A stretch of DNA of 64,000 bases from Allomuricauda sp. TY007 (GTDB lineage: Bacteria; Bacteroidota; Bacteroidia; Flavobacteriales; Flavobacteriaceae): assembly GCF_010468565.1 (NCBI RefSeq), contig NZ_WUEG01000007.1, forward strand, positions 62,001 to 126,000. The letters run 5' to 3'. The notes beneath the pieces were generated by a model. That model did no database searches. It had not been told where the DNA came from and saw only the letters and a program-made list of their open reading frames with translations. Positions 9,753 through 18,667 of this stretch are shown here, piece after piece; within the stretch, counting starts at the first letter, position 1, and every line of letters starts with the position of its first letter. A program made the translations under genes and the position numbers.

Positions 9753-10597
9753 AACAAGTTTTTGTTCAAACTGAGCAATGGAAGTTGAATCTTGGACATC
9801 ATCTGCTTGACAAAATCCTTATGGGCAAAGGGGAACAAAGTATTTTTATTGTGACGCTCCAGCATAATCAGGACATCCATTTCCCCGCGCTGAGCGCACC
9901 GCTCCAAGTCAAGGAAAACATTGTCCGAATGAATCAGTTCAAATTCCAATTTTTCATACTTTACTTTGTTTTTCAGCTGTTTTTGGAAATAGTGCATCTG
10001 CTGCTCCCCTTTTTCCCAATCCAAGGTACTAACATGGATTATTTTAACAAAAGCTTGATATGGATCTGCCAAGGTGTTGATGAGCCAATCTATGGCATGG
10101 ATATCAGTTTCTTCAAAATCAGAGGCATAAGTTATCCGCTCTATTAAAAATTTATCCGTAGTTGGTGGTACCATCAAGAAGGGAGAGAGGCTTTTCTGGA
10201 TCATTTTTTTGGTATTGCTGCCCATTATCAAATCCCTGAATGCGTTGCTGCCCTTGCTTCCCATTACAACTAAAGATGCATCAAACTCCTTGACCACGTC
10301 AACGATGGCATCGGTTACTATTGCATTTTCCCTTACCATTAACTGGAGTTTTGTGCTATCCTTGATCTGTCCCAGATGTTTTTTACAGAAATCAGCCAGT
10401 TTTTTGCGATTTTCTTCAAATGCCTCTTTCTCCATCTTGGCATATGTCATGCTCAAGGGGGTTAATAGCGCTACATTCAAATCGAAAACATGCAGCACCA
10501 ACAATCTTGAATCAAGTTTTTCGCTAAGGGCATTGGCCATTTTTAGAGCTGCCGCGGCATTGTTGGAACAATCTGTAGCACAAACAATAGGTCCCAT
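9746..10597 (-). CDS. Universal stress protein, tandem UspA domains
   Basis: Two tandem Usp domains, the first from GPIVCATDCSNNA with the nucleotide loop VMGSKGSNAFRDLIMGSNT (G-x2-G-x9-G-S), the second from ERITYASDFEETD and more divergent. The longest frame begins at ATG 10621, but a perfect -7 box (TAGTTTTG, 10617-10610) lies inside its first codons, so the transcript likely starts near 10605 and the ATG at 10597 (protein MGPIVCATD...) is the better start, matching how Usp proteins normally begin. That leaves a leader of only about 8 nt. Divergent from Hsp20; both carry the island promoter. Confidence 0.85.
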   Translation of the reverse strand: MGPIVCATDCSNNAAAALKMANALSEKLDSRLLVLHVFDLNVALLTPLSMTYAKMEKEAFEENRKKLADFCKKHLGQIKDSTKLQLMVRENAIVTDAIVDVVKEFDASLVVMGSKGSNAFRDLIMGSNTKKMIQKSLSPFLMVPPTTDKFLIERITYASDFEETDIHAIDWLINTLADPYQAFVKIIHVSTLDWEKGEQQMHYFQKQLKNKVKYEKLEFELIHSDNVFLDLERCAQRGEMDVLIMLERHNKNTLFPFAHKDFVKQMMSKIQLPLLSLNKNLFH

Positions 10598-10609
10598 AAG
10601 TTTTTTGTC

Positions 10610-10652
10610 CAAAACTATCATGTCGCAGCCTGTTTAAAAATGACCTTGGTCA
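10610..10652 (-). promoter_or_regulatory. Composite CRP-type promoter 1 (Usp)
   Basis: Palindrome TGACCTTGGTCA at 10641-10652, then 23 bases on the minus strand, then a perfect TAGTTTTG -7 box at 10617-10610. Palindrome centre falls about 41.5 bases before the predicted start of transcription. The box overlaps the first codons of the longest Usp reading frame. Confidence 0.8.
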
Positions 10653-10732
10653 CATACAAATTGCGAAAAAGCCTTTCCATATATCAAAATGAGAGTAGCG
10701 GGCATTTTTTTTCAGGTGATTCCCTTCATGGG

Positions 10733-10775
10733 TGACGCACATCATTTCAATACAGCAAGCCGCTAATTACCTTGG
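10733..10775 (+). promoter_or_regulatory. Composite CRP-type promoter 2 (Hsp20)
   Basis: TGACGCACATCA at 10733-10744, 23 bases, TACCTTGG at 10768-10775 (one mismatch to TAnnTTTG). A start near 10780 gives a leader of about 45 nt to the Hsp20 ATG. The intergenic space thus holds two back-to-back copies, one for each divergent gene. Confidence 0.78.
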
Positions 10776-10825
10776 TTCCAGTTAAGTTGTGAAAACATTA
10801 TTGTGTAACCTAAAAAAAATGTGTC

Positions 10826-11290
10826 ATGTCATTAGTTAAGTTTAGAAGCAGACCCTTTGGAAACCTTATCAAATCTAATTTCTTTGATTTTGATGATTTT
10901 TTCGAAAACGAAGTATGGGATTCCGACCTATTAAAAGGTAGATTTTGGAACGGAAAAAGCATGATTCCGGCCATGAACATCAAAGAGACCGACAATGATT
11001 ATGAAATCGAACTTGCAGCACCTGGTTTTGACAAGAAAGATTTCAAGGTCACCATTGAAAACGGATGTTTGAACATTTCAGCGGAAAAATCGACATCCGA
11101 AGAAGAAAAGGATGCGAATTACACTCGAAGAGAGTTCAGCCACAATTCCTTTGAACGTTCCGTACAATTGCCGGACACCATTAAAGATGATGCAGTCAAT
11201 GCAAAATATAACGATGGTATTCTCAGGTTCAAACTGGCAAAAAAAGAAGAGGCCAAAAAAAAGAAGCCCAAGGTAATCGAAGTCTCATAA
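10826..11290 (+). CDS. Small heat shock protein, Hsp20/alpha-crystallin
   Basis: ATP-independent holdase chaperone of 154 aa that keeps denatured proteins soluble. The alpha-crystallin domain runs from about MIPAMNIKETDNDYEIELAAPGFDKKDF to the C-terminus, with the A-x-Y-N-D-G-I-L signature (NAKYNDGILRFKLAK) typical of the family, and a C-terminal I-x-V tail (KVIEVS). The N-terminal arm is Phe/Asp rich. It is preceded by a composite promoter and stands divergent to a universal stress protein, the same pairing seen in dormancy regulons. Confidence 0.95.
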   Translation: MSLVKFRSRPFGNLIKSNFFDFDDFFENEVWDSDLLKGRFWNGKSMIPAMNIKETDNDYEIELAAPGFDKKDFKVTIENGCLNISAEKSTSEEEKDANYTRREFSHNSFERSVQLPDTIKDDAVNAKYNDGILRFKLAKKEEAKKKKPKVIEVS

Positions 11291-11572
11291 ATATACCTTG
11301 ATCCCAATCTCCATTGCAGCTATCTCCACATTTCATTCCTATCTGCAATGGGGATTTTACATTTATACTACATTCCCTAATCCCTGCTATGCTGAAGAAT
11401 GCCTTTGCCCTACTCCTTGGCCATGCCTTTTCAAATAGGTCGCATCGCTTCTTTCAGTTTCCAAAACAATGCAACTTAGCTTGTGTCCGAACAACCTTAA
11501 AACCATTCATTCGAATTCCTTAAATAAACTGGTATACAAATATTTACATCAATAAATCAGCACGTTTGAACA
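11291..11572. other. Intergenic stretch, nothing recognised
   Basis: Spacer between Hsp20 and the sensor kinase. I see no supported gene; short frames here lack ribosome-binding context and family character. The part beyond 11572 holds promoter 3 and a 150-nt leader. Confidence 0.6.
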
Positions 11573-11615
11573 TGATTTTTATCATAATAAAATAAGCAAA
11601 CGCATACTATATTTG
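11573..11615 (+). promoter_or_regulatory. Composite CRP-type promoter 3 (sensor kinase operon)
   Basis: TGATTTTTATCA at 11573-11584, 23 bases, then a perfect TATATTTG at 11608-11615. It would start transcription near 11620, about 145 nt before the kinase ATG. Since this operon encodes the candidate regulator itself, it implies autoregulation. Confidence 0.78.
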
Positions 11616-11765
11616 ATTGGGTTTTTGTTACTGCTCCATTACAATATAGCGCCAAAAAACACTTTCACTGGTATAATGCCATCTAATTTTAGTAAGACCC
11701 AAAACAATAATCAAAAATTTCCTCAATCTTAACCTGTTGTTATGACCTAAAGATCGACCTCGAAA

Positions 11766-14348
11766 ATGAAACAGCGAAACTTCAAAAAAGGAAAAAGCAC
11801 CTCCCTTTTGTTTGAGGGGGACCGAAAGCTACGGACATTGGTGGAAAACCTTCCGGGCATCGTATTTCGCTGTAAAAACGATAAGAACAGGACCATGCAG
11901 TTCATTAGTGATGGATGTAAATGGATCACAGGATATTGGCCTAAGGAATTTTGCAGGACAGGCGGCATCACATGGACATCCCTGATCCATCATATGGACG
12001 AGGAAGATGTTTGGAACAAGATCCAAACGGCTGTTGACAAAAAGGAAAAATTTCAGCTCGAGTACCGCATAATGGACAAAGATGGAAGTGTACACTGGAT
12101 CAGCGAAACTGGAGTTGCGGTTGAAAAAAAAGAAGGCACGGTCTTTTTGGAAGGATATATGCAAGATATTACTGCTCAAATTATGGGCGGTAACATCAAT
12201 ATTATCAAGGAAAGGGCTTTGGAAGAAGTAGGAAATGGGATTGTAATCTCCAATGCCCAATTGGAGCAGTTTCCCATCATCTATGTCAACAAGGCTTTTG
12301 AAAAAATTACGGGCTATACCGACGAGGAGGTTATCGGAAAAAATTGCAATTTTCTACAACTTGACGATCGCCAACAGCAAGAAATTCAAATCATCCGCGA
12401 AGCGCTCTCGACACAGTCCGCATGTTATGTAGAAATCCGAAATTATAAAAAAGATGGCTCTCTGTTCTGGAACGAACTGTCCATTACCCCGGTTCGTGAT
12501 GTCCATGGTAAAACCACCCACTTCATAGGCATTCAAAATGATATAACGGAGCGAAAAAACCTTGAATTACTGAGAAAAGCAAAGAACGATGTGCTGGAAA
12601 TGATTATCAAAAAAAAGCCATTGCCAAACATTTTTGACCGGATTCAAGATGTGTTGGAACAACAAATGCGAATCGGCACTGTTGCCATTTGTTTGTATGA
12701 TGAGAGCGAACAAGTCCTTAAAAGAATATCTGGAAGCAAGATCCATCCTGCCATTGCCAAGGCCATGGACCAAATTTTGGAGACATCCGCCCCGTGTCCA
12801 TGTTTGCGGGCCATGCAGACCAAAAAAAAGGAAAGTGTTACCAATATCCTTGAAGAGCTTTCATGGTCCAGACATGAGGCTGCACTGACCGAAGCAGGCA
12901 TCAAATCTATCAGTTCCACTCCCATATTGGACATAGATGACAACGTTATGGGCGTATTGTCCATTTTTTATCCCGATGGATTTATGAGGTCGCCCCAGAA
13001 GGAAGACTTAGTGGATGAGATGGCGGGACTCGTAGGTTTGACCATTGAACAGGATAAAATCAGAAAAAGACTCCTAATGAACCAAGAGCGATTGGAAGCG
13101 AGATCCAAAGGTCTGGAAATGAAAGTGAAACAGAGTGGACAAGACCTAAAAAAAACCTTGATGGAGTTAGATGTGGTCAACTTTGAGTTGGTAGCGCAAA
13201 CAGTAGAAACCAAAGTAGCGGAAAAAAGAGCGGAAATTCACGAAGCTATTTTATTGTCCATTGCCCAAAAATTTCCAAAGGGTGCCCTCATTCTGGTAAA
13301 CGAGCAAATGCAAATAAGCTTTGTGGAAGGTACCGAACTAAAGTTCCTCCAACACCAGATCCGTTCAAACCGGGAATTGTCCATAAACGAGCTTGATGGT
13401 TTTTCGGCAAATAGCAAACCGCTCTTACTGACCTGCATAAAGCAAACATTGAGAGGCAAACATTTAAGTTTTGAAATAGAATACCAAAAAAGAAACTATA
13501 TCGTTAACACCACCCCCCTGTTCATTGAAAATGGAAAGGCCTCCCTTGCGCTTCTTGTCTTATTCAATATATCGGACAGAAAACGGAACGAAGAAAAAAT
13601 GCTCCAAAACCTTATCAAGGAAAAAGAGCTGAGCGAGCTGAAGACCCAGTTCATCAGTACAACGTCTCACGAGTTCAGGGCACCACTGAGTGTCATTCTT
13701 TCCTCCGCTTCACTCATAGAAAGGTTGAACACTCCCGACAAGGACGATAAAAGGTTGGCCCATTTGGAAAAGATCAAGTCCAATGTTCGGCATTTGGTCA
13801 ACATACTCAACGATTTCCTGTCGGTGACCAAATTGGACGAGGGAGAGACCAAGGCCTCGCCCGAATATTTTGACCTTATCCATTTTTCCAGGTCCCTGAT
13901 TGAAAAAGTGAGAATGGGAAAGAGAAAAGGGCAGTCCATCATTCTGGAAAGTGAAAAAGTCGAACTGGAAACCTTTTTGGATCCTAAACTTATGCACCTA
14001 GTGCTCTCGAACCTGCTCAACAATGCGATCAAATATTCTGATGAGGACCAACCCATCATTTTAAAAATCGAGGACAAGGACCGCCAACTGCACCTTTGTG
14101 TAACAGATCGAGGAATAGGAATTCCGGAAGATGACCAAAAGCATCTTTTTCAGCGTTTCTTCAGGGCCAAGAACAGTGTCAACATTGCAGGTACAGGTCT
14201 CGGTCTTCATTTAGTCAAAACATATGTGGAGCTCATGGGCGGAAAAATAGATTTTGAAAGCAGGGAAAACCATGGAAGCACCTTTAAACTGGAGTTTCCC
14301 AAAAAACACTATACAAATGAAAAAAATACTGGTAATCGAAGATCATAA
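11766..14348 (+). CDS. Hybrid-sensor histidine kinase, PAS-LOV-GAF-PAS-HisKA-HATPase
   Basis: A soluble 860-aa kinase with no membrane segment. Order: PAS (about 15-135), LOV-type PAS (about 145-260), GAF (about 290-435), coiled coil (about 435-500), PAS (about 505-620), HisKA with phospho-His635 (TTSHEFRAPLS), and HATPase with N-box NLLNNAIKYS and G-boxes DRGIGIP and GTGLGLHLVK. The second PAS shows the LOV hallmarks: G-K-N-C-N-F-L-Q with Cys194 as adduct-forming residue, NYKKDGSLFWN supplying the two Asn, and FIGIQNDIT supplying the Gln. The usual Arg after the Cys is Asn. It overlaps the response regulator gene by 32 bp. Likely blue-light or flavin-redox sensing; signal partner of the regulator that follows. 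Confidence 0.88.
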   Translation: MKQRNFKKGKSTSLLFEGDRKLRTLVENLPGIVFRCKNDKNRTMQFISDGCKWITGYWPKEFCRTGGITWTSLIHHMDEEDVWNKIQTAVDKKEKFQLEYRIMDKDGSVHWISETGVAVEKKEGTVFLEGYMQDITAQIMGGNINIIKERALEEVGNGIVISNAQLEQFPIIYVNKAFEKITGYTDEEVIGKNCNFLQLDDRQQQEIQIIREALSTQSACYVEIRNYKKDGSLFWNELSITPVRDVHGKTTHFIGIQNDITERKNLELLRKAKNDVLEMIIKKKPLPNIFDRIQDVLEQQMRIGTVAICLYDESEQVLKRISGSKIHPAIAKAMDQILETSAPCPCLRAMQTKKKESVTNILEELSWSRHEAALTEAGIKSISSTPILDIDDNVMGVLSIFYPDGFMRSPQKEDLVDEMAGLVGLTIEQDKIRKRLLMNQERLEARSKGLEMKVKQSGQDLKKTLMELDVVNFELVAQTVETKVAEKRAEIHEAILLSIAQKFPKGALILVNEQMQISFVEGTELKFLQHQIRSNRELSINELDGFSANSKPLLLTCIKQTLRGKHLSFEIEYQKRNYIVNTTPLFIENGKASLALLVLFNISDRKRNEEKMLQNLIKEKELSELKTQFISTTSHEFRAPLSVILSSASLIERLNTPDKDDKRLAHLEKIKSNVRHLVNILNDFLSVTKLDEGETKASPEYFDLIHFSRSLIEKVRMGKRKGQSIILESEKVELETFLDPKLMHLVLSNLLNNAIKYSDEDQPIILKIEDKDRQLHLCVTDRGIGIPEDDQKHLFQRFFRAKNSVNIAGTGLGLHLVKTYVELMGGKIDFESRENHGSTFKLEFPKKHYTNEKNTGNRRS

Positions 14349-15396
14349 GGAGTTCCGGGAAAACACTATGGAAATCCTTGAAATGGCCAATTATGAAGTA
14401 TTGGCCGCCGATAATGGCCGATCTGGCATCCAAATGGCATTGGAACATCTTCCAGATCTGATCATAAGCGACATTATGATGCCCGAGGCCAATGGATATA
14501 CCGTACTTGAAGTCTTGGGCAAGGATCCAAGGACCTCCAAGATTCCCTTTATCTTTTTGACTGCCAAGGATAGAAAAGAGGACATGAGAATGGGGATGAA
14601 CTTGGGGGCGGATGATTACATCTACAAACCTTATGAAACGCAAGAACTCTTGGATGCCATAGCAATGCGGTTAAAGAAAAGCAGTTTTATCCACCAACAT
14701 TTCTCCAAAACATCCGTTGGGATCAACCTTTTTTTTAAAGAAGCATCAGAATATCTGGGCAAGGAACTCACCTCACAAGACAGGGAATCCCAATCTTTCC
14801 GTGATAGGGAAGTTGTTTACAGGGAAGGGAATGCTGCACATTTTCTCTATTTTATAGAGGAGGGAAACATCAAAACGTACAGAGGTACGGAAGAGGGCAA
14901 GGAAATGGTAACGGGCCTTTATGGCCCAGGGGATTTTGTGGGACAGCTCTCCCTTTTGGGCAATGGCGGCACTTATCTTGAGACTGCCATTGCTATGGAG
15001 CATGCCACGGTTCTTGGCATTCCAAAGGAAGATTTCATCCACTTGGTCTATCAGGACAAAGAAGTCGCCAATAAATTCCTTGAGATCATTTCCAACAACA
15101 TGGCCCATTTGCAGGAAAGGTTGTTGGATATTGCCTATTCGTCCGTGGATAGGCGCGCGGCAAAAGCATTGTTGGAACTTCACGAAAAAGGAATCCTGAA
15201 AGATGACCAGCACAAAGGAGTGGATATGCTACGGGAAGATTTTGCCTCCATGATCGGTGTGGCCAAGGAAACTGCCATCCGAACCCTTACCAAGTTCAGG
15301 GAGATTGGCCTAGTGGGCACCGACAAGCGGAGAAAACTCACGTTGTTGGACAAGGATAGGTTGAAACGTATCGCCGATTTTGACGATATGGTGTGA
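14317..15396 (+). CDS. Response regulator: receiver fused to CRP/FNR-type DNA-binding protein
   Basis: ATG 14317 begins the receiver domain directly (MKKILVIEDH); an in-frame start at 14254 lies deeper in the kinase gene. Receiver: phospho-acceptor Asp52 (ISDIMMP), Thr in FLTAKD, Lys104 (YKPY). Residues about 150-260 are a cNMP-binding-like beta-roll, and about 265-350 a CRP-type winged HTH (LREDFASMIGVAKETAIRTL). Recognition-helix Glu318 and Arg322 keep the i,i+4 pair that reads TGA in CRP and FNR. The protein contains no cysteine, so no FNR Fe-S cluster, and the roll lacks the Arg-Ser of cAMP-binding proteins. Activity is thus probably set by phosphorylation. Best candidate to bind the TGA-N6-TCA sites of this island. 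Confidence 0.9.
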   Translation: MKKILVIEDHKEFRENTMEILEMANYEVLAADNGRSGIQMALEHLPDLIISDIMMPEANGYTVLEVLGKDPRTSKIPFIFLTAKDRKEDMRMGMNLGADDYIYKPYETQELLDAIAMRLKKSSFIHQHFSKTSVGINLFFKEASEYLGKELTSQDRESQSFRDREVVYREGNAAHFLYFIEEGNIKTYRGTEEGKEMVTGLYGPGDFVGQLSLLGNGGTYLETAIAMEHATVLGIPKEDFIHLVYQDKEVANKFLEIISNNMAHLQERLLDIAYSSVDRRAAKALLELHEKGILKDDQHKGVDMLREDFASMIGVAKETAIRTLTKFREIGLVGTDKRRKLTLLDKDRLKRIADFDDMV

Positions 15397-15440
15397 TTTC
15401 ATGAAGCGTAGGTCGGGAAACTCAATATTAAAATAACGTT

Positions 15441-16418
15441 TCAATCTTTTTGGGCTTTTTCCTTTTCCAATTTCCGAAAATACCTCCTCGTTAAAAAGTT
15501 GTGTTTTAGTGCTTCCATATTCTGGTTGAACTTATCCGTTCCCTCTTCTATGTTGTGCATGGTCTTCATAAGGAGGTTCGCCATGGTTGTATCTTGGGAT
15601 ACCAAATGGAGCATCCCTTCCTCTGTGTCCATACCTTGTATCAATTTAGTCAGGTCGCGGGTCATTTGCCTGATTTCCAGGCTTGATGTCTCCAAGTTTT
15701 CAATGCTGTTCCTGATATTTCCGGCTGCCACGGTATCTGTCAGTATTACCCCGGCAACACTTTCCTCCATATCAATTTTTCCCACAATGGCCTCCAGTTC
15801 CAAGAGTGTGGCGTTGGCATGATGGCTGCTCCGCTCAAGATTTTTTATGATCCGTTGCAAGTCCTGCACCATCACCGAATCGTTGAGCAAACGGCCCAAA
15901 ACCCCTTTTCCTTCCATCAGGGATTGGGTCACCTTCAAAAGATTCGATGTCAGCAAAGCGGCATTTTCGTTTGTAACGTTGAGCGTACTGAGCATATCTT
16001 GGGATGAAATCCTACTGTACGATTGGAGTTCGTCTCCATTCTGCACCAAATCGGCCTTTCCCACACTTGGAACAATATTCACCAACATACTGCCCACCAA
16101 ACCATCGGAACCAATTGTGGCAATGGCATTTTTTCTGATGTGATCCCGCATTTTGTCCTCAATGGTCATATATACATAAATGGTGGTGTCGTTCATCATC
16201 TCGATGCGGTTGACCGTACCAATGTTAATCCCTGAAAAACGTACATTGTTGCCATTTTGCAGTCCGTTCACATTTTTGAAAACAGCGCTGAGGGTGAAGG
16301 TTTTCACGAACATGTTCTGTCGGTTTCCAATAAGATAGGCCGCGATGAGCAGCAGTAAAGTTCCGGCCACCACGAAGATGCCAAGCCTTATGTTTTCAGA
16401 TGAAGTTTTTGAAGCCAT
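15441..16418 (-). CDS. MlaD-family lipid-transport substrate-binding protein
   Basis: Periplasmic, membrane-anchored subunit of a phospholipid ABC transporter. One N-terminal membrane helix (IRLGIFVVAGTLLLLIAAYLIG) is followed by the MCE domain (TLSAVFKNVNGLQNGNNVRFSGINIGTV, GSDGLVGSMLVNI) and a long helical C-terminal region (about 120-325) that may form a bridge-like or oligomeric bundle. It is the last gene of a three-gene operon (permease, ATPase, MlaD) on the minus strand and ends 45 bp from the convergent response regulator gene. Confidence 0.9.
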   Translation of the reverse strand: MASKTSSENIRLGIFVVAGTLLLLIAAYLIGNRQNMFVKTFTLSAVFKNVNGLQNGNNVRFSGINIGTVNRIEMMNDTTIYVYMTIEDKMRDHIRKNAIATIGSDGLVGSMLVNIVPSVGKADLVQNGDELQSYSRISSQDMLSTLNVTNENAALLTSNLLKVTQSLMEGKGVLGRLLNDSVMVQDLQRIIKNLERSSHHANATLLELEAIVGKIDMEESVAGVILTDTVAAGNIRNSIENLETSSLEIRQMTRDLTKLIQGMDTEEGMLHLVSQDTTMANLLMKTMHNIEEGTDKFNQNMEALKHNFLTRRYFRKLEKEKAQKD

Positions 16419-16419
16419 A

Positions 16420-17199
16420 TCACTTTTTAAAAAATGCGTTTACCATAGGGTCCGACGATGCCGACAGTTCCCCGTAGGTGCCTTCGGCATAATTTGTTCC
16501 ATCCACCAGCAAGACCATCCGTTCCGAAACGACCCTTGCACAATCCACGTCATGGGTGATGATCAGGGCCGAGGTACCATACTTTTTTTGGATGTTGCGC
16601 ATCAACTCGATGATCTCCTTTGCTGTTATGGGGTCCAATCCACTGGTGGGCTCATCGTACATGATCAATTTTGGCCTTAAAATGATTGCCCTGGCCAAGG
16701 CAACGCGCCTTTTCATTCCCCCGGACAGTTCAGCGGGCATCAAATCCAAGGTATGGGCCAAACCCACATTCTCCAAGGCTTCCATGACATACGGAAGGGT
16801 ATCCTTTTCTTTACCAAATTTATTTCTATGCCTTCGCATGGGAAATTCCAGATTTTCACGTACCGTCATAGAGTCATAAAGGGCACTCCCTTGAAAAAGG
16901 AACCCAATATGGGAACGAAGCTCATCCAAAGCATGCTGGTCCAGGCTACTGATATCCTTTCCCAGCACTTCCACACACCCCCTGTCCGGGGTCAAGAGAC
17001 CCACCATACACTTGATCAGTACGGACTTGCCCGAACCTGATTTACCCATGATGACCAAGTTTTCCCCTTTGCGCAGTGCCATATTAAACCCTTTCAGCAC
17101 ATGGTTGTCCCCAAAACTGACATGCAAATCTTCAATCTTGATCACCACATTGTCATCAACCTTGGCCTTTTCCACAATGTGTTCTTGTTTTGGATTCAT
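16420..17199 (-). CDS. MlaF-like ABC transporter ATP-binding protein
   Basis: Cytoplasmic ATPase of the Mla-type system. Walker A GKSGSGKSV, Q-loop FLFQGSALYDSMTVRENLEFP (a motif style typical of MlaF), signature LSGGMKRRVALARA, Walker B LIMYDEPTSGLDP and switch His in IITHD are present. It overlaps the permease by 4 bp and sits 1 bp before the MlaD gene, so translation is coupled across the operon. Confidence 0.93.
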   Translation of the reverse strand: MNPKQEHIVEKAKVDDNVVIKIEDLHVSFGDNHVLKGFNMALRKGENLVIMGKSGSGKSVLIKCMVGLLTPDRGCVEVLGKDISSLDQHALDELRSHIGFLFQGSALYDSMTVRENLEFPMRRHRNKFGKEKDTLPYVMEALENVGLAHTLDLMPAELSGGMKRRVALARAIILRPKLIMYDEPTSGLDPITAKEIIELMRNIQKKYGTSALIITHDVDCARVVSERMVLLVDGTNYAEGTYGELSASSDPMVNAFFKK

Positions 17200-18062
17200 A
17201 GTTCATAAAATATATCTGAGACAAAAACAGCAATGAAATCGACCACGAACAATAGCAGGGATGCCATGACCACGGCCGAATTGGCCGCAATGCCCACCCC
17301 TGCGGTCCCCTTATCCGAGTTATATCCTTTGTAACAGCCCGTTAGCCCAATGACAAATCCAAAGAAAAAGGATTTGATGGTCGCAGGTACCAGGTCTCCG
17401 AAGGAGAGCGCATCAAAAACCGTATTGAAATACAACCTAAAGGAGACATCCCCTTTTAGATTTTCCACGAGCGAGGAACCATACAGTGCTACCAAATCCC
17501 CAAAAATGACCAACAAGGGGAGCATGAGCGTGGCGGCCCAAATACGGGTTACCACCAAATATTTGAAGGGGTTAGTACCAGATACTTCCATGGCGTCTAT
17601 CTGCTCCGTAACCCGCATGGAACCGAGCTCTGCGCCAAAACCGGAAGCTATCCGTCCCGAACAGATCAGGGCCGTGATCACAGGGCCAATTTCGCGGACT
17701 ATGGAAATTCCTACCATATTGGGCATCCAAGAAACGGCCCCAAATTCTATGAGCGTGGGCCTGGATTGCAGGGTAAGTACCAGACCAATGATAAAACCTG
17801 TGGCCATCACCAGGAGCAGGGACCTGTTCCCTACTTGGTAACATTGTCTCAACAACTCCTTGAATTCGAACGGGGGGTTCAGGGCCTGTTTAAAGAAACG
17901 GCCCGCAAAATGGGAAAGGTTGCCCACCTCTTTAAAAAAAAGTTTGGTCCTTTCCATAATTTTCATGGGAACTGCCAAGTCTTCCATACTCAAAAATAGG
18001 CTGGCAAAACGGGTACTGAAATGACGGTTATCATAAAAACCGTCGTCCATATTGAAGCTCAA
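17196..18062 (-). CDS. MlaE-like ABC transporter permease
   Basis: Inner-membrane permease of 288 aa that moves phospholipids between the membranes. The MlaE family core runs from FKELLRQCYQVGNRSLLLV through the conserved VREIGPVITALICSGRIASGFGAELGSMRVTEQIDAMEVSG stretch, with five to six membrane helices. About 60 residues precede the core; an internal Met (for example MKIMERTKLF) could be the true start. First gene of the Mla operon; no composite promoter was found upstream, so it may be outside the stress regulon. Confidence 0.9.
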   Translation of the reverse strand: MSFNMDDGFYDNRHFSTRFASLFLSMEDLAVPMKIMERTKLFFKEVGNLSHFAGRFFKQALNPPFEFKELLRQCYQVGNRSLLLVMATGFIIGLVLTLQSRPTLIEFGAVSWMPNMVGISIVREIGPVITALICSGRIASGFGAELGSMRVTEQIDAMEVSGTNPFKYLVVTRIWAATLMLPLLVIFGDLVALYGSSLVENLKGDVSFRLYFNTVFDALSFGDLVPATIKSFFFGFVIGLTGCYKGYNSDKGTAGVGIAANSAVVMASLLLFVVDFIAVFVSDIFYEL

Positions 18063-18159
18063 CTATTTTTATGAAGCATTGAAACTTCCATATATCAGCA
18101 AATACACCTTCCCAAATTTTGTACACACATGGGGCCTCAGCAATGGCAAGCCGCTATTT

Positions 18160-18546
18160 TTACATGTATTGCGACAAGAATCGAAAGAATTCCTTTTTCA
18201 GATCGGCATAGATCTGTCGCTGTTCTTCCATTTTTTTTCTAAACTCCGAATGATTTTTGACCAAAATGGTATCCAGGGCGGGCTTGCCGGTCCTTTCTTG
18301 GGCCGCTATGTTTGCTTCATGTACCTGTATCTCCCCTTGGAGCTTTTCAATGATGCCTTTGTGGAGCATGAACTCGTTTTGGTAATGTTCCAATTTTTGG
18401 AGCACCTCCTTTTTGGTCCATCGCTTTACCAGTTCATCCAAACGAAGGTTGAACGATTTTAACTCATCTTTCCAAAAAGCAAGTTCGGAATCCCACTGTT
18501 TGTGTTCAAAATGCAGGTCACTGTTGTTTATGATTACTTTTTCCAT
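18160..18546 (-). CDS. Coiled-coil protein of unknown function
   Basis: A 128-aa protein, almost entirely charged helical sequence (KQWDSELAFWKDELKSFNLRLDEL, QRIYADL-like heptads), no signal or membrane segment. I do not recognise a family. It is preceded by promoter 4 with a perfect -7 box 28 bp from its start codon, so it belongs to the stress regulon by this criterion. It may act as a small cytoplasmic stress or ribosome-associated protein, but nothing in the sequence proves that. Confidence 0.75.
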   Translation of the reverse strand: MEKVIINNSDLHFEHKQWDSELAFWKDELKSFNLRLDELVKRWTKKEVLQKLEHYQNEFMLHKGIIEKLQGEIQVHEANIAAQERTGKPALDTILVKNHSEFRKKMEEQRQIYADLKKEFFRFLSQYM

Positions 18547-18573
18547 GATTATTAACCACTTAATGTTCTATCC

Positions 18574-18616
18574 CAAAACTACCCCACTCCATACTCCCAT
18601 GGAATGATCTGAATCA
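18574..18616 (-). promoter_or_regulatory. Composite CRP-type promoter 4
   Basis: Palindrome TGATCTGAATCA at 18605-18616, 23 bases on the minus strand, then perfect TAGTTTTG at 18581-18574, serving the coiled-coil gene. On the plus strand a TACTTTG lies at 18640-18646, almost at the same spacing, so the same palindrome might also serve the divergent lipoprotein gene at 18668. Confidence 0.8.
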
Positions 18617-18667
18617 TTTTTCCAGGGTCCCTTTTATATTACTTTGCCTTGCTAAATATGGTACATT

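Noticed and set aside
15441..18062. Mla operon as part of the CRP-type regulon
   Set aside because: It lies inside the island, but I found no composite promoter upstream of its first gene.
18605..18646. Promoter 4 as a true divergent promoter for the lipoprotein gene at 18668
   Set aside because: The plus-strand TACTTTG box is one base off the fixed spacing, while the minus-strand box is perfect; kept only as a remark.
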